Assembly (NCBI GenBank): GCA_944319745.1
Contig: CALUET010000003.1
Span: 1-64,000, forward strand
DNA length: 64,000 nucleotides
Reading direction: 5' to 3'
From: an uncultured Phocaeicola sp.
GTDB taxonomy: Bacteria; Bacteroidota; Bacteroidia; Bacteroidales; Bacteroidaceae
Shown here: positions 1 to 8,329 of the stretch, piece after piece
How the letters are laid out: every line of letters begins with the position of its first letter
Position numbering within the stretch: the stretch's first letter is position 1
The notes under the pieces: model-generated
Databases searched by the model: none
What the model saw: the letters and a program-made list of their open reading frames with translations, nothing else
What the model was told of the DNA's origin: nothing
Made by a program: the position numbers and the translations under genes

Positions 1-104
1 GGTGACTATTGCACGAAGGATCCACCTCTATCCATACCGAACAGAGAAGTTAAGCTTCGTCACGCCGATGGTACTGCGCAAGTGGGAGAGTAGGTAGTTG
101 CCGT
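1..104 (+). rRNA. rrf: 5S ribosomal RNA (5' end at or just before the window edge)
   Basis: The conserved 5S core is visible at 36-62 (CCGAACAGAGAAGTTAAGC followed by the CGCCGATGGTACTG block), then GGGAGAGTAGGT near the 3' end. Helix I closes between bases 1-8 and about 95-102 with G-U pairs allowed, so the gene is essentially complete and at most a few 5' bases are missing. It is the last gene of an rRNA operon whose 16S and 23S genes lie outside the window. A strong terminator follows. Confidence 0.93.
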
Positions 105-113
105 TTTGTCAGG

Positions 114-155
114 CTCCGCCGCGGGGGAATCCTCCCTGCGGCGGAGTTCTTGTTT
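114..155 (+). terminator. rRNA operon terminator
   Basis: A perfect 9-base inverted repeat (CTCCGCCGC at 114-122, GCGGCGGAG at 138-146) with further G-C pairs inside is followed by a T-rich stretch. It lies about 10 bases after the 5S gene. Confidence 0.85.
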
Positions 156-214
156 GGGGGGAGATGCTTTTTTATATACGGAAGAAGACTTGAGTCTTTG
201 TGGGTAATAGCACT

Positions 215-538
215 TTATAAAGCAAAAAATGAAGCATGTATTAGCTTTTCTGAGAGGGCGTTATTTGCAAAATGCGTATCATTTATGTGATAATATTCGT
301 TTCTTTGGTGTAAATAATCTTTATTTTTTTGATTTTGATTCATCTCTTTTTTCAGCTCATTAGCTTTTTGTTTCATTCCGAGAGATTTTAATAAAATCAA
401 TCGTGCAATATTTTTCTGGTGAACATCGAATGTTTTTGCTTCGTCAAACTCGATATATTTTAATATCTCTGTCTGCTTTTGGAATAATTGCAATTCCGGT
501 AAGAGGTCTTTGACCAATAAAACTATTACAGCAAACAC
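215..538 (-). CDS. Hypothetical protein, probable 3' part of a frameshifted gene
   Basis: Not recognised. The frame gives 107 residues from a GTG start, but it stays open further upstream to a TGA at 602-604. It overlaps the open frame at 444-836 by about 95 bases (158 if the upstream extension is counted). The translated part is rich in Lys, Glu, Asn and Gln and looks like amphipathic helix. Its first 12 or so residues (VFAVIVLLVKDLL) are hydrophobic. The upstream reading contains RRCFIFRPRKNLKEV, a basic stretch that would join naturally to a hydrophobic segment. The simplest reading is that this and the 444-836 frame are two halves of one gene separated by a frameshift near 450-600. The DNA here looks more AT-rich than its neighbours. 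Confidence 0.35.
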   Translation of the reverse strand: MFAVIVLLVKDLLPELQLFQKQTEILKYIEFDEAKTFDVHQKNIARLILLKSLGMKQKANELKKEMNQNQKNKDYLHQRNEYYHINDTHFANNALSEKLIHASFFAL

Positions 539-836
539 AACCTCTTTGAGATTTTTGCGTGGGCGGAAAATAAAGCACCTTCTTGGTGTGGCAATGAAAG
601 TTCACTCCATTTCCGCTAAAGCCGGTTTCTTTTAATATTGGCGCAATTTCTTTGTTGTCAACTCCCTTGAACTTTTCCTTTGCGTTTTGCTTTTCATTTT
701 CATCCATATCGCAGGATTTTATCCGATCTGTCTCAAACAATCTCGTAATACGACGGCTTTTCTTGTAATACTTCATGCCTTGATGTGTTGTAAAGTAGCC
801 GAGCATAAAATCTTTTTGTCGCTTTTCAGGGAACAC
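444..836 (-). CDS. Hypothetical protein, probable 5' part of a frameshifted gene
   Basis: Not recognised. The open frame gives 130 residues from a GTG at 836, four bases after the stop of the lytic transglycosylase gene. An ATG further in (protein starting MLGYFTTHQ) is a possible alternative start. The first 90 residues are strongly charged (KKSRRITRLFETDRIK, KQNAKEKFKG) and look coding. The last 35 overlap the other frame and read less convincingly, with a Cys-rich GCVCCN. I see no signal peptide or known motif. It may be cotranscribed with the transglycosylase gene. A sequencing or biological frameshift would fuse it to the 215-538 frame into a protein of roughly 200 residues. Confidence 0.4.
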   Translation of the reverse strand: MFPEKRQKDFMLGYFTTHQGMKYYKKSRRITRLFETDRIKSCDMDENEKQNAKEKFKGVDNKEIAPILKETGFSGNGVNFHCHTKKVLYFPPTQKSQRGCVCCNSFIGQRPLTGIAIIPKADRDIKIYRV

Positions 837-840
837 CTCG

Positions 841-1875
841 TTAGGGAATAGAAGATATTGGTGAAAGCGCGTCAGGGTTTTTCTTTAATTGTACAGGAGC
901 GATCGTATCGTTGATCCAATTTGGAAAATGAGTCCTTGTCATGTACGGATTGTAATACATTTCTTGTTGATCCGGGATTTGTATGATATAACTTTTCTTT
1001 TCTTTGACGGGAAGTGAGTATTCTTTTATCCAGGGGTTTGCATTGCGGAGTATGGCGTATGTAATTCCTTGTTCTTTTGCAAAGAGTGCAAGGTCTGTGA
1101 TTGTTGTGTCTATTACTACTTCATGATACGGTATGGGAGGATAAAGATCGGATGATTTTAAATAGAATCCAAAGATGCGAGGATCTTGAAACAGGATCTT
1201 TGCTGCCAAAATACGATATATGTAGCGTGATGTCTCTTCTACAAGATGCATGTCGAGGGCATTGTTTTCATATTGTTTTTCAGATTGCCGTGTGATCCGC
1301 GCCTGTCCGGCATTGTACGATGCTGCGACATTTACCCAGTTGCCAAAGCGTTGATAAGCCTGTTTGAGGTATTTGCATGCAGCTTCTGTCGACTTCTTTA
1401 TGTGATAACGTTCGTCCACATACTGATTAATTTCGAGGCCGAGTTCTTTCCCCGTGGCGGGCATAATCTGCCATAGCCCTGCTGCGCCGGCCACCGAACG
1501 CGCATTGGGATTGACATTGCTTTCGATAACCATCAAATATTTAAAGTCGTCCGGGACATTATTTGCCTTTAAAATAGGTTCGATGACAGGGAAATATCTG
1601 TTGGCGCGTTTCAGTATTTGGATAGAGGTGCTGTGCATATAAGAAAAAGCAAGCAATTCCCTGTCCATTGCCTCGCGGCGGTCGTACCGTGTCAGGTCGA
1701 TGGTTTCTCCGCAGAACTCGATTTTTTTGGGTATTTCAATGCAACTGTTTCGCGGTGTTTCGCCGGAGTTTTCCTCTTGTTTGCTGCAAGCATAATGCGA
1801 GCTGGTGAGAGAGGTAATAAAAATTGCCGATAAAAGAACAGGTATAAGCGTACTGATGCGAGATTTTTGTTTCAT
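841..1875 (-). CDS. Lytic murein transglycosylase, MltD-like lipoprotein
   Basis: Predicted to cleave the glycan strands of peptidoglycan with 1,6-anhydro product formation. The N-terminus is a signal peptide ending at Cys30 (SSHYAC then SK), so probably a lipoprotein, though the box is not canonical. The SLT domain covers about residues 105-205. The catalytic glutamate is E118 in YLMVIESNVNP, followed by the family signature AGAAGLWQIMPATG and later AASYNAGQ. The tail (about 250-320) looks like a degenerate LysM-type module (AKEQGITYAILRNANP). At 344 residues it is shorter than E. coli MltD, which has clear LysM repeats. It is transcribed leftward after the DUF2007 gene but is separated from it by a strong hairpin. 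Confidence 0.9.
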   Translation of the reverse strand: MKQKSRISTLIPVLLSAIFITSLTSSHYACSKQEENSGETPRNSCIEIPKKIEFCGETIDLTRYDRREAMDRELLAFSYMHSTSIQILKRANRYFPVIEPILKANNVPDDFKYLMVIESNVNPNARSVAGAAGLWQIMPATGKELGLEINQYVDERYHIKKSTEAACKYLKQAYQRFGNWVNVAASYNAGQARITRQSEKQYENNALDMHLVEETSRYIYRILAAKILFQDPRIFGFYLKSSDLYPPIPYHEVVIDTTITDLALFAKEQGITYAILRNANPWIKEYSLPVKEKKSYIIQIPDQQEMYYNPYMTRTHFPNWINDTIAPVQLKKNPDALSPISSIP

Positions 1876-1899
1876 AAAAAATTATATTTGATGTAAGAA

Positions 1900-1956
1900 G
1901 AATCCGAAACGAACTCCATCTTTCATGAGAAATCACGGGATGTTCATTTCGGATTC
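1900..1956 (-). terminator. Hairpin after the DUF2007 gene
   Basis: A 15-base inverted repeat with one G-U type mismatch (1900-1914 with 1942-1956) sits between the DUF2007 stop and the transglycosylase start, both on the minus strand. It is followed on that strand by TTCTTAC rather than a pure T-run. It probably terminates or attenuates transcription between the two genes. Confidence 0.6.
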
Positions 1957-1998
1957 CGCCGATGTTTTTATCCATTTTCCGTAGGGAATAAACAGAAA

Positions 1999-2229
1999 TT
2001 ATGCTTTCCTTTCCGCAACTACTTTGCGGGCATACACTTCTTCTTCTTTGTTAACCATAACAAGCACTACACCACCCATGTTTGAATAAGGCGATGTTAC
2101 AGCCGAGAGAGTTTCGTCTTTGAGCATTGCTGTTACGCCCGCTGCTTCAAGTAGTCCCTTTACCAACTCAGCTTCCCAGAGGTTTCCCCGGAAAACTTCA
2201 ATTAATGAACCATACGTTTTTGCTCTCAT
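1999..2229 (-). CDS. DUF2007 family small protein
   Basis: A 76-residue protein matching the DUF2007 (putative signal-transducing protein) pattern: an early EVFRGNLWEAELVKGLLEAAG helix, a middle MLKDE, then a glycine pair before VLVMVNKEEE and a C-terminal acidic-basic helix. The family is common in Bacteroidetes as stand-alone short proteins, and the role is not established. It has no signal peptide, so it is cytoplasmic. A TAnnTTTG element lies about 57 bases upstream. It has its own promoter and a hairpin after it, so it is probably monocistronic. Confidence 0.85.
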   Translation of the reverse strand: MRAKTYGSLIEVFRGNLWEAELVKGLLEAAGVTAMLKDETLSAVTSPYSNMGGVVLVMVNKEEEVYARKVVAERKA

Positions 2230-2285
2230 AGTTTTATGTTTTTAGGGGTTTACGGGGCAGCTGTTCGGCGGCTTCCCCTTTGTAT

Positions 2286-2293
2286 CAAAGGTA
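2286..2293 (-). promoter_or_regulatory. Promoter -7 element for the DUF2007 gene
   Basis: On the minus strand this reads TACCTTTG, a full match to the Bacteroidetes TAnnTTTG element. It lies 57 bases before the start codon. No good -33 TTTG is seen at 19-21 bases. Confidence 0.6.
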
Positions 2294-2410
2294 ATAAAAT
2301 CTTTTTATATTCGGCGTTTATATTGAAAGAAAAAATAAGAAAATGTGCATTTCTTTCTCTTTTTTGTTATTTCGAGGCGTTGTTGGAAGAAGATTTTAGC
2401 ACTTAATGTG

Positions 2411-2418
2411 TATATTTG
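2411..2418 (+). promoter_or_regulatory. Promoter -7 element for proB
   Basis: TATATTTG, a full match to TAnnTTTG, ends 22 bases before the proB ATG. A GTTGG at 2382-2386 is too far upstream for a standard -33 element, so only the -7 box is supported. Confidence 0.6.
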
Positions 2419-2440
2419 TTTCCGATAAAACAAAGAAAAT

Positions 2441-3523
2441 ATGAGTGGTAATTGGCATCGTATCGCAGTAAAAGTAGGGAGTAATGTCCTTACCCGTCCC
2501 GATGGAACGCTGGATGTTACCCGCATGTCAGCATTGGTCGATCAGATAACCGACTTGTACCGTAAGGGGATGGAGGTTATTCTGATTTCATCGGGTGCGG
2601 TGGCTGCCGGTAAAAGCGAGTTTCATACGGATAAGAAATTAGACAGTGTGGATAGTAGGCAGTTGTTCTCTGCGATAGGGCAGGTAAAATTGATTAACCG
2701 TTATTACGAACTGTTTCGTGACAGAGGGATATGTGTCGGTCAGGTATTGACCACAAAGGAAAGTTTTTCCACGCGCCGTCATTATTTGAATCAAAGGAAT
2801 TGTATGTCGGTCATGCTGGAGAACGGCATTATTCCCATTGTTAATGAAAACGACACGATATCGGTTACCGAACTAATGTTTACCGACAACGATGAATTGT
2901 CCGGCCTTGTGGCTACGATGATGGACGTACAGGCTTTGATAATCTTGAGTAACATTGATGGCATCTATAACGGTCCTCCTTCGGATCCGGATACGTGCGT
3001 GATTCGGAATATTACGCAAGATGATGATTTATCGTCTTATGTTCAGACTACAAAGTCGTTGTTCGGGCGCGGAGGAATGTTGACAAAGATGCAAATAGCC
3101 CGTAAAGTGGCCGATGAAGGCATTACGGTTTTTATCGCAAACGGGAAGCGCGATAATATCCTTCCCGATTTGGTAAGCGATGCAGATGACACGCTTTGCA
3201 CTCGTTTTATCCCTTCGTCTGTTCCGGTTTCGAGCGTAAAAAAATGGATTGCTCATAGTGAGGGATTTGCCAAAGGGAAGATTTACATTGACAAGCAGGC
3301 GTCGGAAACGCTTCGTTCCGGCAAGGCTGTCAGTATTCTTCCGGTAGGAATTGTTCGTGTGGAAGGACGTTTTGAAAAAAACGACATTGTGCGTATCGTC
3401 GATTATCAGGGTGATATGATAGGCGTGGGGAAGGTTAATTATTCGTCTGCGCAGGCAATAGAGATAATGGGACAGTGTGGGCAGAAGCCTGTGGTGCATT
3501 ACGATTATCTTTATGTGGAATAG
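2441..3523 (+). CDS. proB: Glutamate 5-kinase
   Basis: Catalyses the ATP-dependent phosphorylation of glutamate, the first step of proline synthesis, in the cytoplasm. The amino-acid kinase domain fills about residues 1-255: KVGSNVLT at the N-terminus, SSGAVAAGK, VNENDTIS, ILSNIDGIY and GRGGMLTKM are all present. A PUA domain follows at about 275-355 (GKIYIDKQASETLRSGKA, then SILPVGIVRVEG), as in the longer two-domain ProB proteins. The 360-residue length is normal. It stands 43 bases before proA on the same strand. ProB and ProA hand over unstable glutamyl phosphate, so a paired operon fits. Confidence 0.97.
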   Translation: MSGNWHRIAVKVGSNVLTRPDGTLDVTRMSALVDQITDLYRKGMEVILISSGAVAAGKSEFHTDKKLDSVDSRQLFSAIGQVKLINRYYELFRDRGICVGQVLTTKESFSTRRHYLNQRNCMSVMLENGIIPIVNENDTISVTELMFTDNDELSGLVATMMDVQALIILSNIDGIYNGPPSDPDTCVIRNITQDDDLSSYVQTTKSLFGRGGMLTKMQIARKVADEGITVFIANGKRDNILPDLVSDADDTLCTRFIPSSVPVSSVKKWIAHSEGFAKGKIYIDKQASETLRSGKAVSILPVGIVRVEGRFEKNDIVRIVDYQGDMIGVGKVNYSSAQAIEIMGQCGQKPVVHYDYLYVE

Positions 3524-3566
3524 TGTGAAAAGAAATATGTAGGTCAATATAAAAAAGAAAGAGAAT

Positions 3567-4826
3567 ATGTGCACAGGCAAACTGCAGGAAGTGTTTCAGG
3601 CGGTTCGGGATGCATCACGTTTTGTTGCATTGCTGTCTGAAGAAGTCAAGGCAAATATTTTGAAAGATTTGGCGGAAGCCGTATTGGAACAGACGCCGTT
3701 TTTATTGGAAGAAAACAGAAAAGATTTGGAGAAGATGTCTTCCGACGATCCGAAATACGACCGCTTGCGGTTGACGGAAAGCCGTCTGAAAGATATTTCT
3801 CTCGATTTGCAGCATGTAGCACATTTGTCTTCTCCTTTGGGGACGGTGATTTCGGAAGAAATCCGTCCGAACGGTATGCTCTTGAAGCGCGTTCGAGTAC
3901 CTTTCGGAGTCGTGGCTGTTATTTACGAAGCTCGCCCGAATGTAAGTTTTGATGTCTTTTCGCTTTGCTTGAAAACGGGAAATGCTTGTATATTGAAGGG
4001 CGGGCATGAAGCCGAATTATCCAATAAGGCCATTGTGACATTGATAAAAAATGTATTGCTTAAGCACGGAATTCCGGGTCAGATAGTAGAACTATTGCCT
4101 TCAAGCCGGGAGGCAACGACAGAACTCTTGCATGCCGACGGCTATGTAGATCTGCTGATTCCGCGCGGTAGCGGCCGGTTGATACGCTATGTGCGCGAGA
4201 ATTCTAAGATACCGGTTATCGAAACGGGAGCCGGCGTATGCCATACTTATTTTGACAGCGACGGCGATGTGAAAAAAGGAGCGGCTATTGTCTGTAATGC
4301 CAAGACGAGACGTGTCAGTGTATGCAATGCGCTTGATTGCCTGATTATTCACCGTGACCGGTTGAAAGATTTGCCGGAAATTTGCAGCCCCCTGGAACAT
4401 TATGGTGTAAAGATCTATGCAGACGAGCGGGCCTATGCCGAGTTGGAGGGAAATTACCCGCAGGCATTGTTGCAGTTGGCCGACGCCGAGTGTTTCGGAG
4501 TGGAGTTTCTTGATTATAAAATGTCCGTTCGTACGGTCGACAGCCTTGAGGAAGCGTTGCAACATATAGCCAAATATGGATCGAAACACAGTGAGTGTAT
4601 TGTGACGGAAAACGAGGAACATGCCGAATGTTTCTTGCAGTCGGTCGATGCGGCCTGCGTATATAGCAATGTCTCTACCGCTTTTACCGATGGAGGACAG
4701 TTTGGTTTGGGGGCGGAAATCGGAATCAGTACCCAAAAACTTCACGCTCGCGGCCCTATGGGATTGGAGGCTTTGACCACATATAAATGGGTGATACGGG
4801 GGAACGGTCAGATTAGAGAGAGATAA
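3567..4826 (+). CDS. proA: Glutamate-5-semialdehyde dehydrogenase (gamma-glutamyl phosphate reductase)
   Basis: Reduces glutamyl 5-phosphate to glutamate 5-semialdehyde with NADPH, the second step of proline synthesis. At 419 residues it has the normal family length. Recognisable parts are [32 protein letters not shown], and the catalytic cysteine in [12 protein letters not shown] at about residue 252. The C-terminal half has [20 protein letters not shown], typical of ProA. It follows proB by 43 bases and is followed by the transcarbamylase gene after 34 bases, so the three probably form one transcript for proline and arginine synthesis. Confidence 0.97.
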   Translation: MCTGKLQEVFQAVRDASRFVALLSEEVKANILKDLAEAVLEQTPFLLEENRKDLEKMSSDDPKYDRLRLTESRLKDISLDLQHVAHLSSPLGTVISEEIRPNGMLLKRVRVPFGVVAVIYEARPNVSFDVFSLCLKTGNACILKGGHEAELSNKAIVTLIKNVLLKHGIPGQIVELLPSSREATTELLHADGYVDLLIPRGSGRLIRYVRENSKIPVIETGAGVCHTYFDSDGDVKKGAAIVCNAKTRRVSVCNALDCLIIHRDRLKDLPEICSPLEHYGVKIYADERAYAELEGNYPQALLQLADAECFGVEFLDYKMSVRTVDSLEEALQHIAKYGSKHSECIVTENEEHAECFLQSVDAACVYSNVSTAFTDGGQFGLGAEIGISTQKLHARGPMGLEALTTYKWVIRGNGQIRER

Positions 4827-4860
4827 TGACGGAGTAAATAATTTATATAAACGAATGCAA

Positions 4861-5826
4861 ATGAAAACTTTTACGAATGTATTTGACTTGGGTGACCTGA
4901 AAGTTGCCTTGAATGAAGCTTTCGAGATAAAGAAAGATCGTTATAAATACGAAGCATTGGGGAAGCATAAAACCTGTTTGCTGATATTCTTTAATAATAG
5001 TCTGCGCACGCGTTTAAGCACACAAAAGGCTGCTCGGAATTTAGGAATGGATGTTATTGTGTTAGACGTGAATCAAGGTGCGTGGAAGCTGGAGACGGAA
5101 CGCGGAGTTGTTATGGATGGAGACAAGAGCGAACACCTGTTGGAGGCAATCCCTGTGATGGGCTCTTATTGCGATGTTATCGGAGTTCGTTCCTTTGCAC
5201 GCTTTGAAAGCCGGGAAGACGATTATACGGAGAAAATCCTCAATCAGTTTATTCGTTATTCCGGAAAGCCGGTATTCTCTATGGAGGCTGCGACCGGGCA
5301 TCCTTTACAGGCTTTTGCCGATCTGATAACAATAGAAGAGTATAAGCGAAAGGAACGCCCGAAAGTGGTTCTGACTTGGGCTCCGCATCCGCGTGCGTTG
5401 CCGCAGGCTGTTCCGAATTCCTTCGCCGATTTCATGAACGAAGCCGATGTGGATTTTGTAATTACCCATCCTCATGGTTACGAGCTCGATCCAAAATTTG
5501 TAAGAGGCGCCAAGGTGGAATACGACCAGTTGAAGGCTTTTGAGGGAGCCGACTTTATTTATGCAAAAAACTGGGCATGCCCCGGAGTTACAAATCCCGA
5601 TGATTATGGTAAGGTGTTGAGTAAAGATATGAATTGGACGGTAGATACGGCGCACATGGCATTGACGAATGATGCGTTTTTTATGCATTGTTTGCCTGTT
5701 CGGCGCAATATGATTGTTACAGACGATGTGATAGAGGCTCCTACTTCATTGGTTATACCGGAAGCTGCCAATCGGGAAATTTCGGCAACTGTGGTGCTGA
5801 AGCGGATACTGGAAGGGCTTAAATGA
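4861..5826 (+). CDS. argF': N-succinylornithine (or N-acetylornithine) carbamoyltransferase
   Basis: Transfers a carbamoyl group to an N-acylated ornithine in the arginine pathway of Bacteroidetes and Xanthomonas, instead of free ornithine. Visible motifs are FFNNSLRTRLST (carbamoyl-phosphate loop), GAWKLE, GVRSFARF, TWAPHPRALPQAVPNS and FMHCLPVRRN. The start at 4861 (MKTFTNV) fits what I remember of the B. fragilis enzyme; an ATG at 4855 adds two residues. Counting from 4861, residue 90 is serine (GDKSEHLLEA). In the B. fragilis succinyl enzyme this is Pro90, and in the X. campestris acetyl enzyme it is Glu92. Published mutants with Ser there use succinylornithine, so I favour the succinyl substrate. 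A terminator follows. Confidence 0.93.
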   Translation: MKTFTNVFDLGDLKVALNEAFEIKKDRYKYEALGKHKTCLLIFFNNSLRTRLSTQKAARNLGMDVIVLDVNQGAWKLETERGVVMDGDKSEHLLEAIPVMGSYCDVIGVRSFARFESREDDYTEKILNQFIRYSGKPVFSMEAATGHPLQAFADLITIEEYKRKERPKVVLTWAPHPRALPQAVPNSFADFMNEADVDFVITHPHGYELDPKFVRGAKVEYDQLKAFEGADFIYAKNWACPGVTNPDDYGKVLSKDMNWTVDTAHMALTNDAFFMHCLPVRRNMIVTDDVIEAPTSLVIPEAANREISATVVLKRILEGLK

Positions 5827-5880
5827 TAAAAAAGATTTTCTCTTTTCTGCCTTTTTGAGGAATGAGTGGATAAAAAACAA

Positions 5881-5936
5881 CCCGGCCTTTTGAGACGATT
5901 ATTTCAATATTTTTCTCAAAAGACCGGGAGGTTTTT
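5881..5936 (+). terminator. Terminator of the proB-proA-transcarbamylase operon
   Basis: A 15-base stem (5881-5895 with 5914-5928, one mismatch) with an 18-base loop is followed by GGTTTTTC. It lies 55 bases after the transcarbamylase stop. The rest of 5937-6096 shows no supported gene. Confidence 0.75.
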
Positions 5937-6096
5937 CTGAATAGATTGCCTCGTGTTGGAAAGATGTTGTTATGCTCCTGTCTTTGGCTGCCGTGAGTGG
6001 AGATGACGACGGGGCTATTGTATAAAAGAAATGCAGGCCTTTTCTGTGAAAGGAATGCGTCATCTTTACAAAGCACTGCCGGAGCCCGGTGTCAGA

Positions 6097-6501
6097 TTAC
6101 AGCTCTATTTCTTTATTATTCTTTTTCCAATCCTCGAAACCCTTGTCCAGATTATATACCGTATATCCTTTTTTCTCTAAGATTTTTGCAGCATTCCGAC
6201 TGCGCTTTCCGCTTCGGCAATAAACGGCGACGGGACGTTTTATATCCAGCTGCTCATCGACCGAAGCAGAGAATGTCTCATCCAGTACATTAATATTAAG
6301 GCTGTTGGGTAAATGCCCCTGACTGTATTCGGCAACAGTCCTCACGTCTACTACTTGAACATTCTCGTCTTGAATCAATTGTTCGAAGTCATCGGACGAA
6401 AGATTCTTGAAATTCTCTTTATTTTTCTGCGTGCAAGCTGACAGAGATACTAAGCATAATCCTGCAAACAGTGCGAAAAAGATTTTTTTTATCATAATCA
6501 T
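6097..6501 (-). CDS. Rhodanese-like domain lipoprotein
   Basis: A 134-residue protein with a lipoprotein signal (FAGLCLVSLSAC then TQK) and one rhodanese domain from about residue 36 on. The active loop YCRSGKRS carries the cysteine that would take the sulfur. VVDVRTVAEYSQGHLPNSLNI is cut here to its core DVRTVAEYSQGHLP, the standard domain entry. It probably acts in the periplasm, anchored to a membrane, in sulfane-sulfur transfer or redox handling; the partner is unknown. It is 15 bases downstream of the NigD-like gene on the same strand and may be the last gene of the PASTA-rluD-ddl cluster. Confidence 0.88.
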   Translation of the reverse strand: MIMIKKIFFALFAGLCLVSLSACTQKNKENFKNLSSDDFEQLIQDENVQVVDVRTVAEYSQGHLPNSLNINVLDETFSASVDEQLDIKRPVAVYCRSGKRSRNAAKILEKKGYTVYNLDKGFEDWKKNNKEIEL

Positions 6502-6516
6502 ATTAAAATAGGATAG

Positions 6517-7176
6517 TTAATATTGGAATTCTCGAACGGTTTGTCCTTCTTCATAGGTGTTGATGTGGAATCTTATTTTATCCCCTTCGTTTAAAATATC
6601 TTTGTAATGCCACAAGGGAACAGAAAGGTAATATTTTATTGTGAAAGCCTCGTAATCGTTGTACCTGTTGTGATATAACCTCAGGTTTAACGTTTTGTTT
6701 TGGTCGGCATCCACCGTAATTCCCTCATCAACGAAATGAAAAGCGTGGCTTTGGTCTTTATGTTTTATCAGTAAGATCATGTTCAGATATTCCCCCGATC
6801 TCCAGATACTTTGAATACCTACGGGATCTGTTTTTATTCCGAGCAGAAAATTTTCTATTTTTTGCGGTATCATGGCAGGTATTAGCTGGCAGGTGTAAAG
6901 CATGATACGGTTTTGTCCCGGCGTTTCGTCGATAATTTGGTATGTGGATACGGTGCGGTATGTCGTGTCTTCCCGTAATCCGCTTATGCCTTCACGAGGT
7001 TGTATGAACAGCGACTCTCCTTGGTCGGTGCGAAAAGAAGAAAGAGTTCCCGATTCATCGGTGCAGGCATCGATGAATTCGGTGATTACGCTTGGATATA
7101 CATAATCGTCGTTATCGCACGAAACAAAGGATAAAGTGCAGTAGAGTACCGTGAATATAGTTAAAAGGAATCTCAT
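6517..7176 (-). CDS. NigD-like lipoprotein
   Basis: A 219-residue predicted lipoprotein (LSFVSC then DNDDY). The N-terminal region with YVYPSVITEFIDACTDESG and the C-terminal beta-rich half match NigD-like proteins, a Bacteroidetes family with an OB-like and a beta-sandwich domain. NigD was first named from a Prevotella bacteriocin (nigrescin) locus, but most homologues are unlinked to bacteriocins and their role is unknown. The acidic CDNDD start resembles the lipoprotein export signal that places Bacteroidetes lipoproteins on the cell surface. Its ATG overlaps the stop of the upstream acyltransferase by 4 bases, so translation is probably coupled. Confidence 0.75.
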   Translation of the reverse strand: MRFLLTIFTVLYCTLSFVSCDNDDYVYPSVITEFIDACTDESGTLSSFRTDQGESLFIQPREGISGLREDTTYRTVSTYQIIDETPGQNRIMLYTCQLIPAMIPQKIENFLLGIKTDPVGIQSIWRSGEYLNMILLIKHKDQSHAFHFVDEGITVDADQNKTLNLRLYHNRYNDYEAFTIKYYLSVPLWHYKDILNEGDKIRFHINTYEEGQTVREFQY

Positions 7177-8327
7177 GTAGTGGTTGCGTTTATTTTGTTG
7201 ATGACAGGGTAAGCGTACATGGTCAGGATTCTGTTCCGCAAGAAATCGCGATCTTTCCCGGGGAGATCTATTAAATCAATCTTTTTGTTTACATACGTTT
7301 CAAAGCGGGCTTTGTCATCAGGAGTATATTCATGTTCAAATCGCTTCGTATTGTTTAGTAAATCGAAAGCCACATAATTTCCCGTATAGAGCCGGTAATT
7401 ACAGAAAATATGATTGTCTATCAGTTTGGCCACTCGCGAGAAGATTTCTGCTTTAGGCAGGTCTCGTAGTGCATCTATTTCATTGTTTATGCAAGGAGCC
7501 GCCTGGAAATGGACTTGTCCTTTATATCCGAAGATACCGGTTTTCATGTTGTTGAGGTCGTCTTGCTGGCTTTTTTTGAAACCTTCGATGTCGCGCTTTT
7601 GTTGCATCTCTTTCGCTTTCAGAAAATCGCAGGGATCGTATTCATAAGAAAGCGACAAAGGTACGATGTTAAGTTCCTTCAGCCGTTCTACGATGTCGCC
7701 TTCTCCTGCCATGGCCAACATCTTTAATACACTGTCTTGTGTGCGGTCATTGGAGTCTTTAGCTCGTCCTTCTCGTTGGGCTATCCATACGTTTTCTTTT
7801 TTTGTCGTGATGGCGAAATGGATATAGCGCGACATGCGTGCCGACGATTCGAGCATTTGTCTCATGGTCAATGCACGTTGTACGATGAATGATTTGTTTA
7901 TTCTTACAAGATCTTTGATCCAAGGGTAGATAAGGAGGTTGTCTCCTATGGCAATTTCTACCGTTGTGGGAAAGTGATTGTCGAGAAGGCCTACGGATAA
8001 GAATCCGGGATCAAGAACAATGTCCCGGTGATTGGAAATAAATGTATAGTTTTGTTTCTTGTCGGGTAATGAGGTGGTGTCCAGATCAAATCCGTCACTG
8101 TGTTGCTGAATAATCTGTTTGAGCAGCCGATAGAAAAAGGTCTTTTGTACATCCAGATTCGTTTTGCACACTTTTAGCAGCTCGACAATCTTTTCTAACG
8201 GCGTGTCGGGCATCACTGTTTCTATAATTTTGCGGAATGCCGGATCAGCGATTAATCTTTCGAACGCCTGAGGAAGTTCCTCGGGGGAATAAGGGCGGAT
8301 CTCATCAAATTCGGGAGGAATGTTCAT
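7173..8327 (-). CDS. Glycerolipid acyltransferase family protein (PlsC/PlsB-like)
   Basis: A 384-residue cytoplasmic or membrane-associated protein with the acyltransferase block at about residues 95-180. Motif I is SNHRDIVLDPG, motif II is close to VRINKSFIVQR, and motif III is REGRAKDSNDRT. In classic members motif I has His and Asp separated by four residues. Here the spacing to the last Asp is five, with another Asp two after His, as in a Bacteroidetes subgroup usually annotated as 1-acylglycerol-3-phosphate acyltransferase. It would transfer acyl chains to a lipid acceptor I cannot identify. It sits 2 bases after ddl and overlaps the NigD-like gene by 4. Confidence 0.8.
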   Translation of the reverse strand: MNIPPEFDEIRPYSPEELPQAFERLIADPAFRKIIETVMPDTPLEKIVELLKVCKTNLDVQKTFFYRLLKQIIQQHSDGFDLDTTSLPDKKQNYTFISNHRDIVLDPGFLSVGLLDNHFPTTVEIAIGDNLLIYPWIKDLVRINKSFIVQRALTMRQMLESSARMSRYIHFAITTKKENVWIAQREGRAKDSNDRTQDSVLKMLAMAGEGDIVERLKELNIVPLSLSYEYDPCDFLKAKEMQQKRDIEGFKKSQQDDLNNMKTGIFGYKGQVHFQAAPCINNEIDALRDLPKAEIFSRVAKLIDNHIFCNYRLYTGNYVAFDLLNNTKRFEHEYTPDDKARFETYVNKKIDLIDLPGKDRDFLRNRILTMYAYPVINKINATTT

Positions 8328-8329
8328 GG

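Noticed and set aside
1883-1890. TATATTTG on the plus strand before the lytic transglycosylase gene
   Set aside because: No plus-strand gene follows; it is a chance match in AT-rich sequence, and the minus-strand gene is not served by it.
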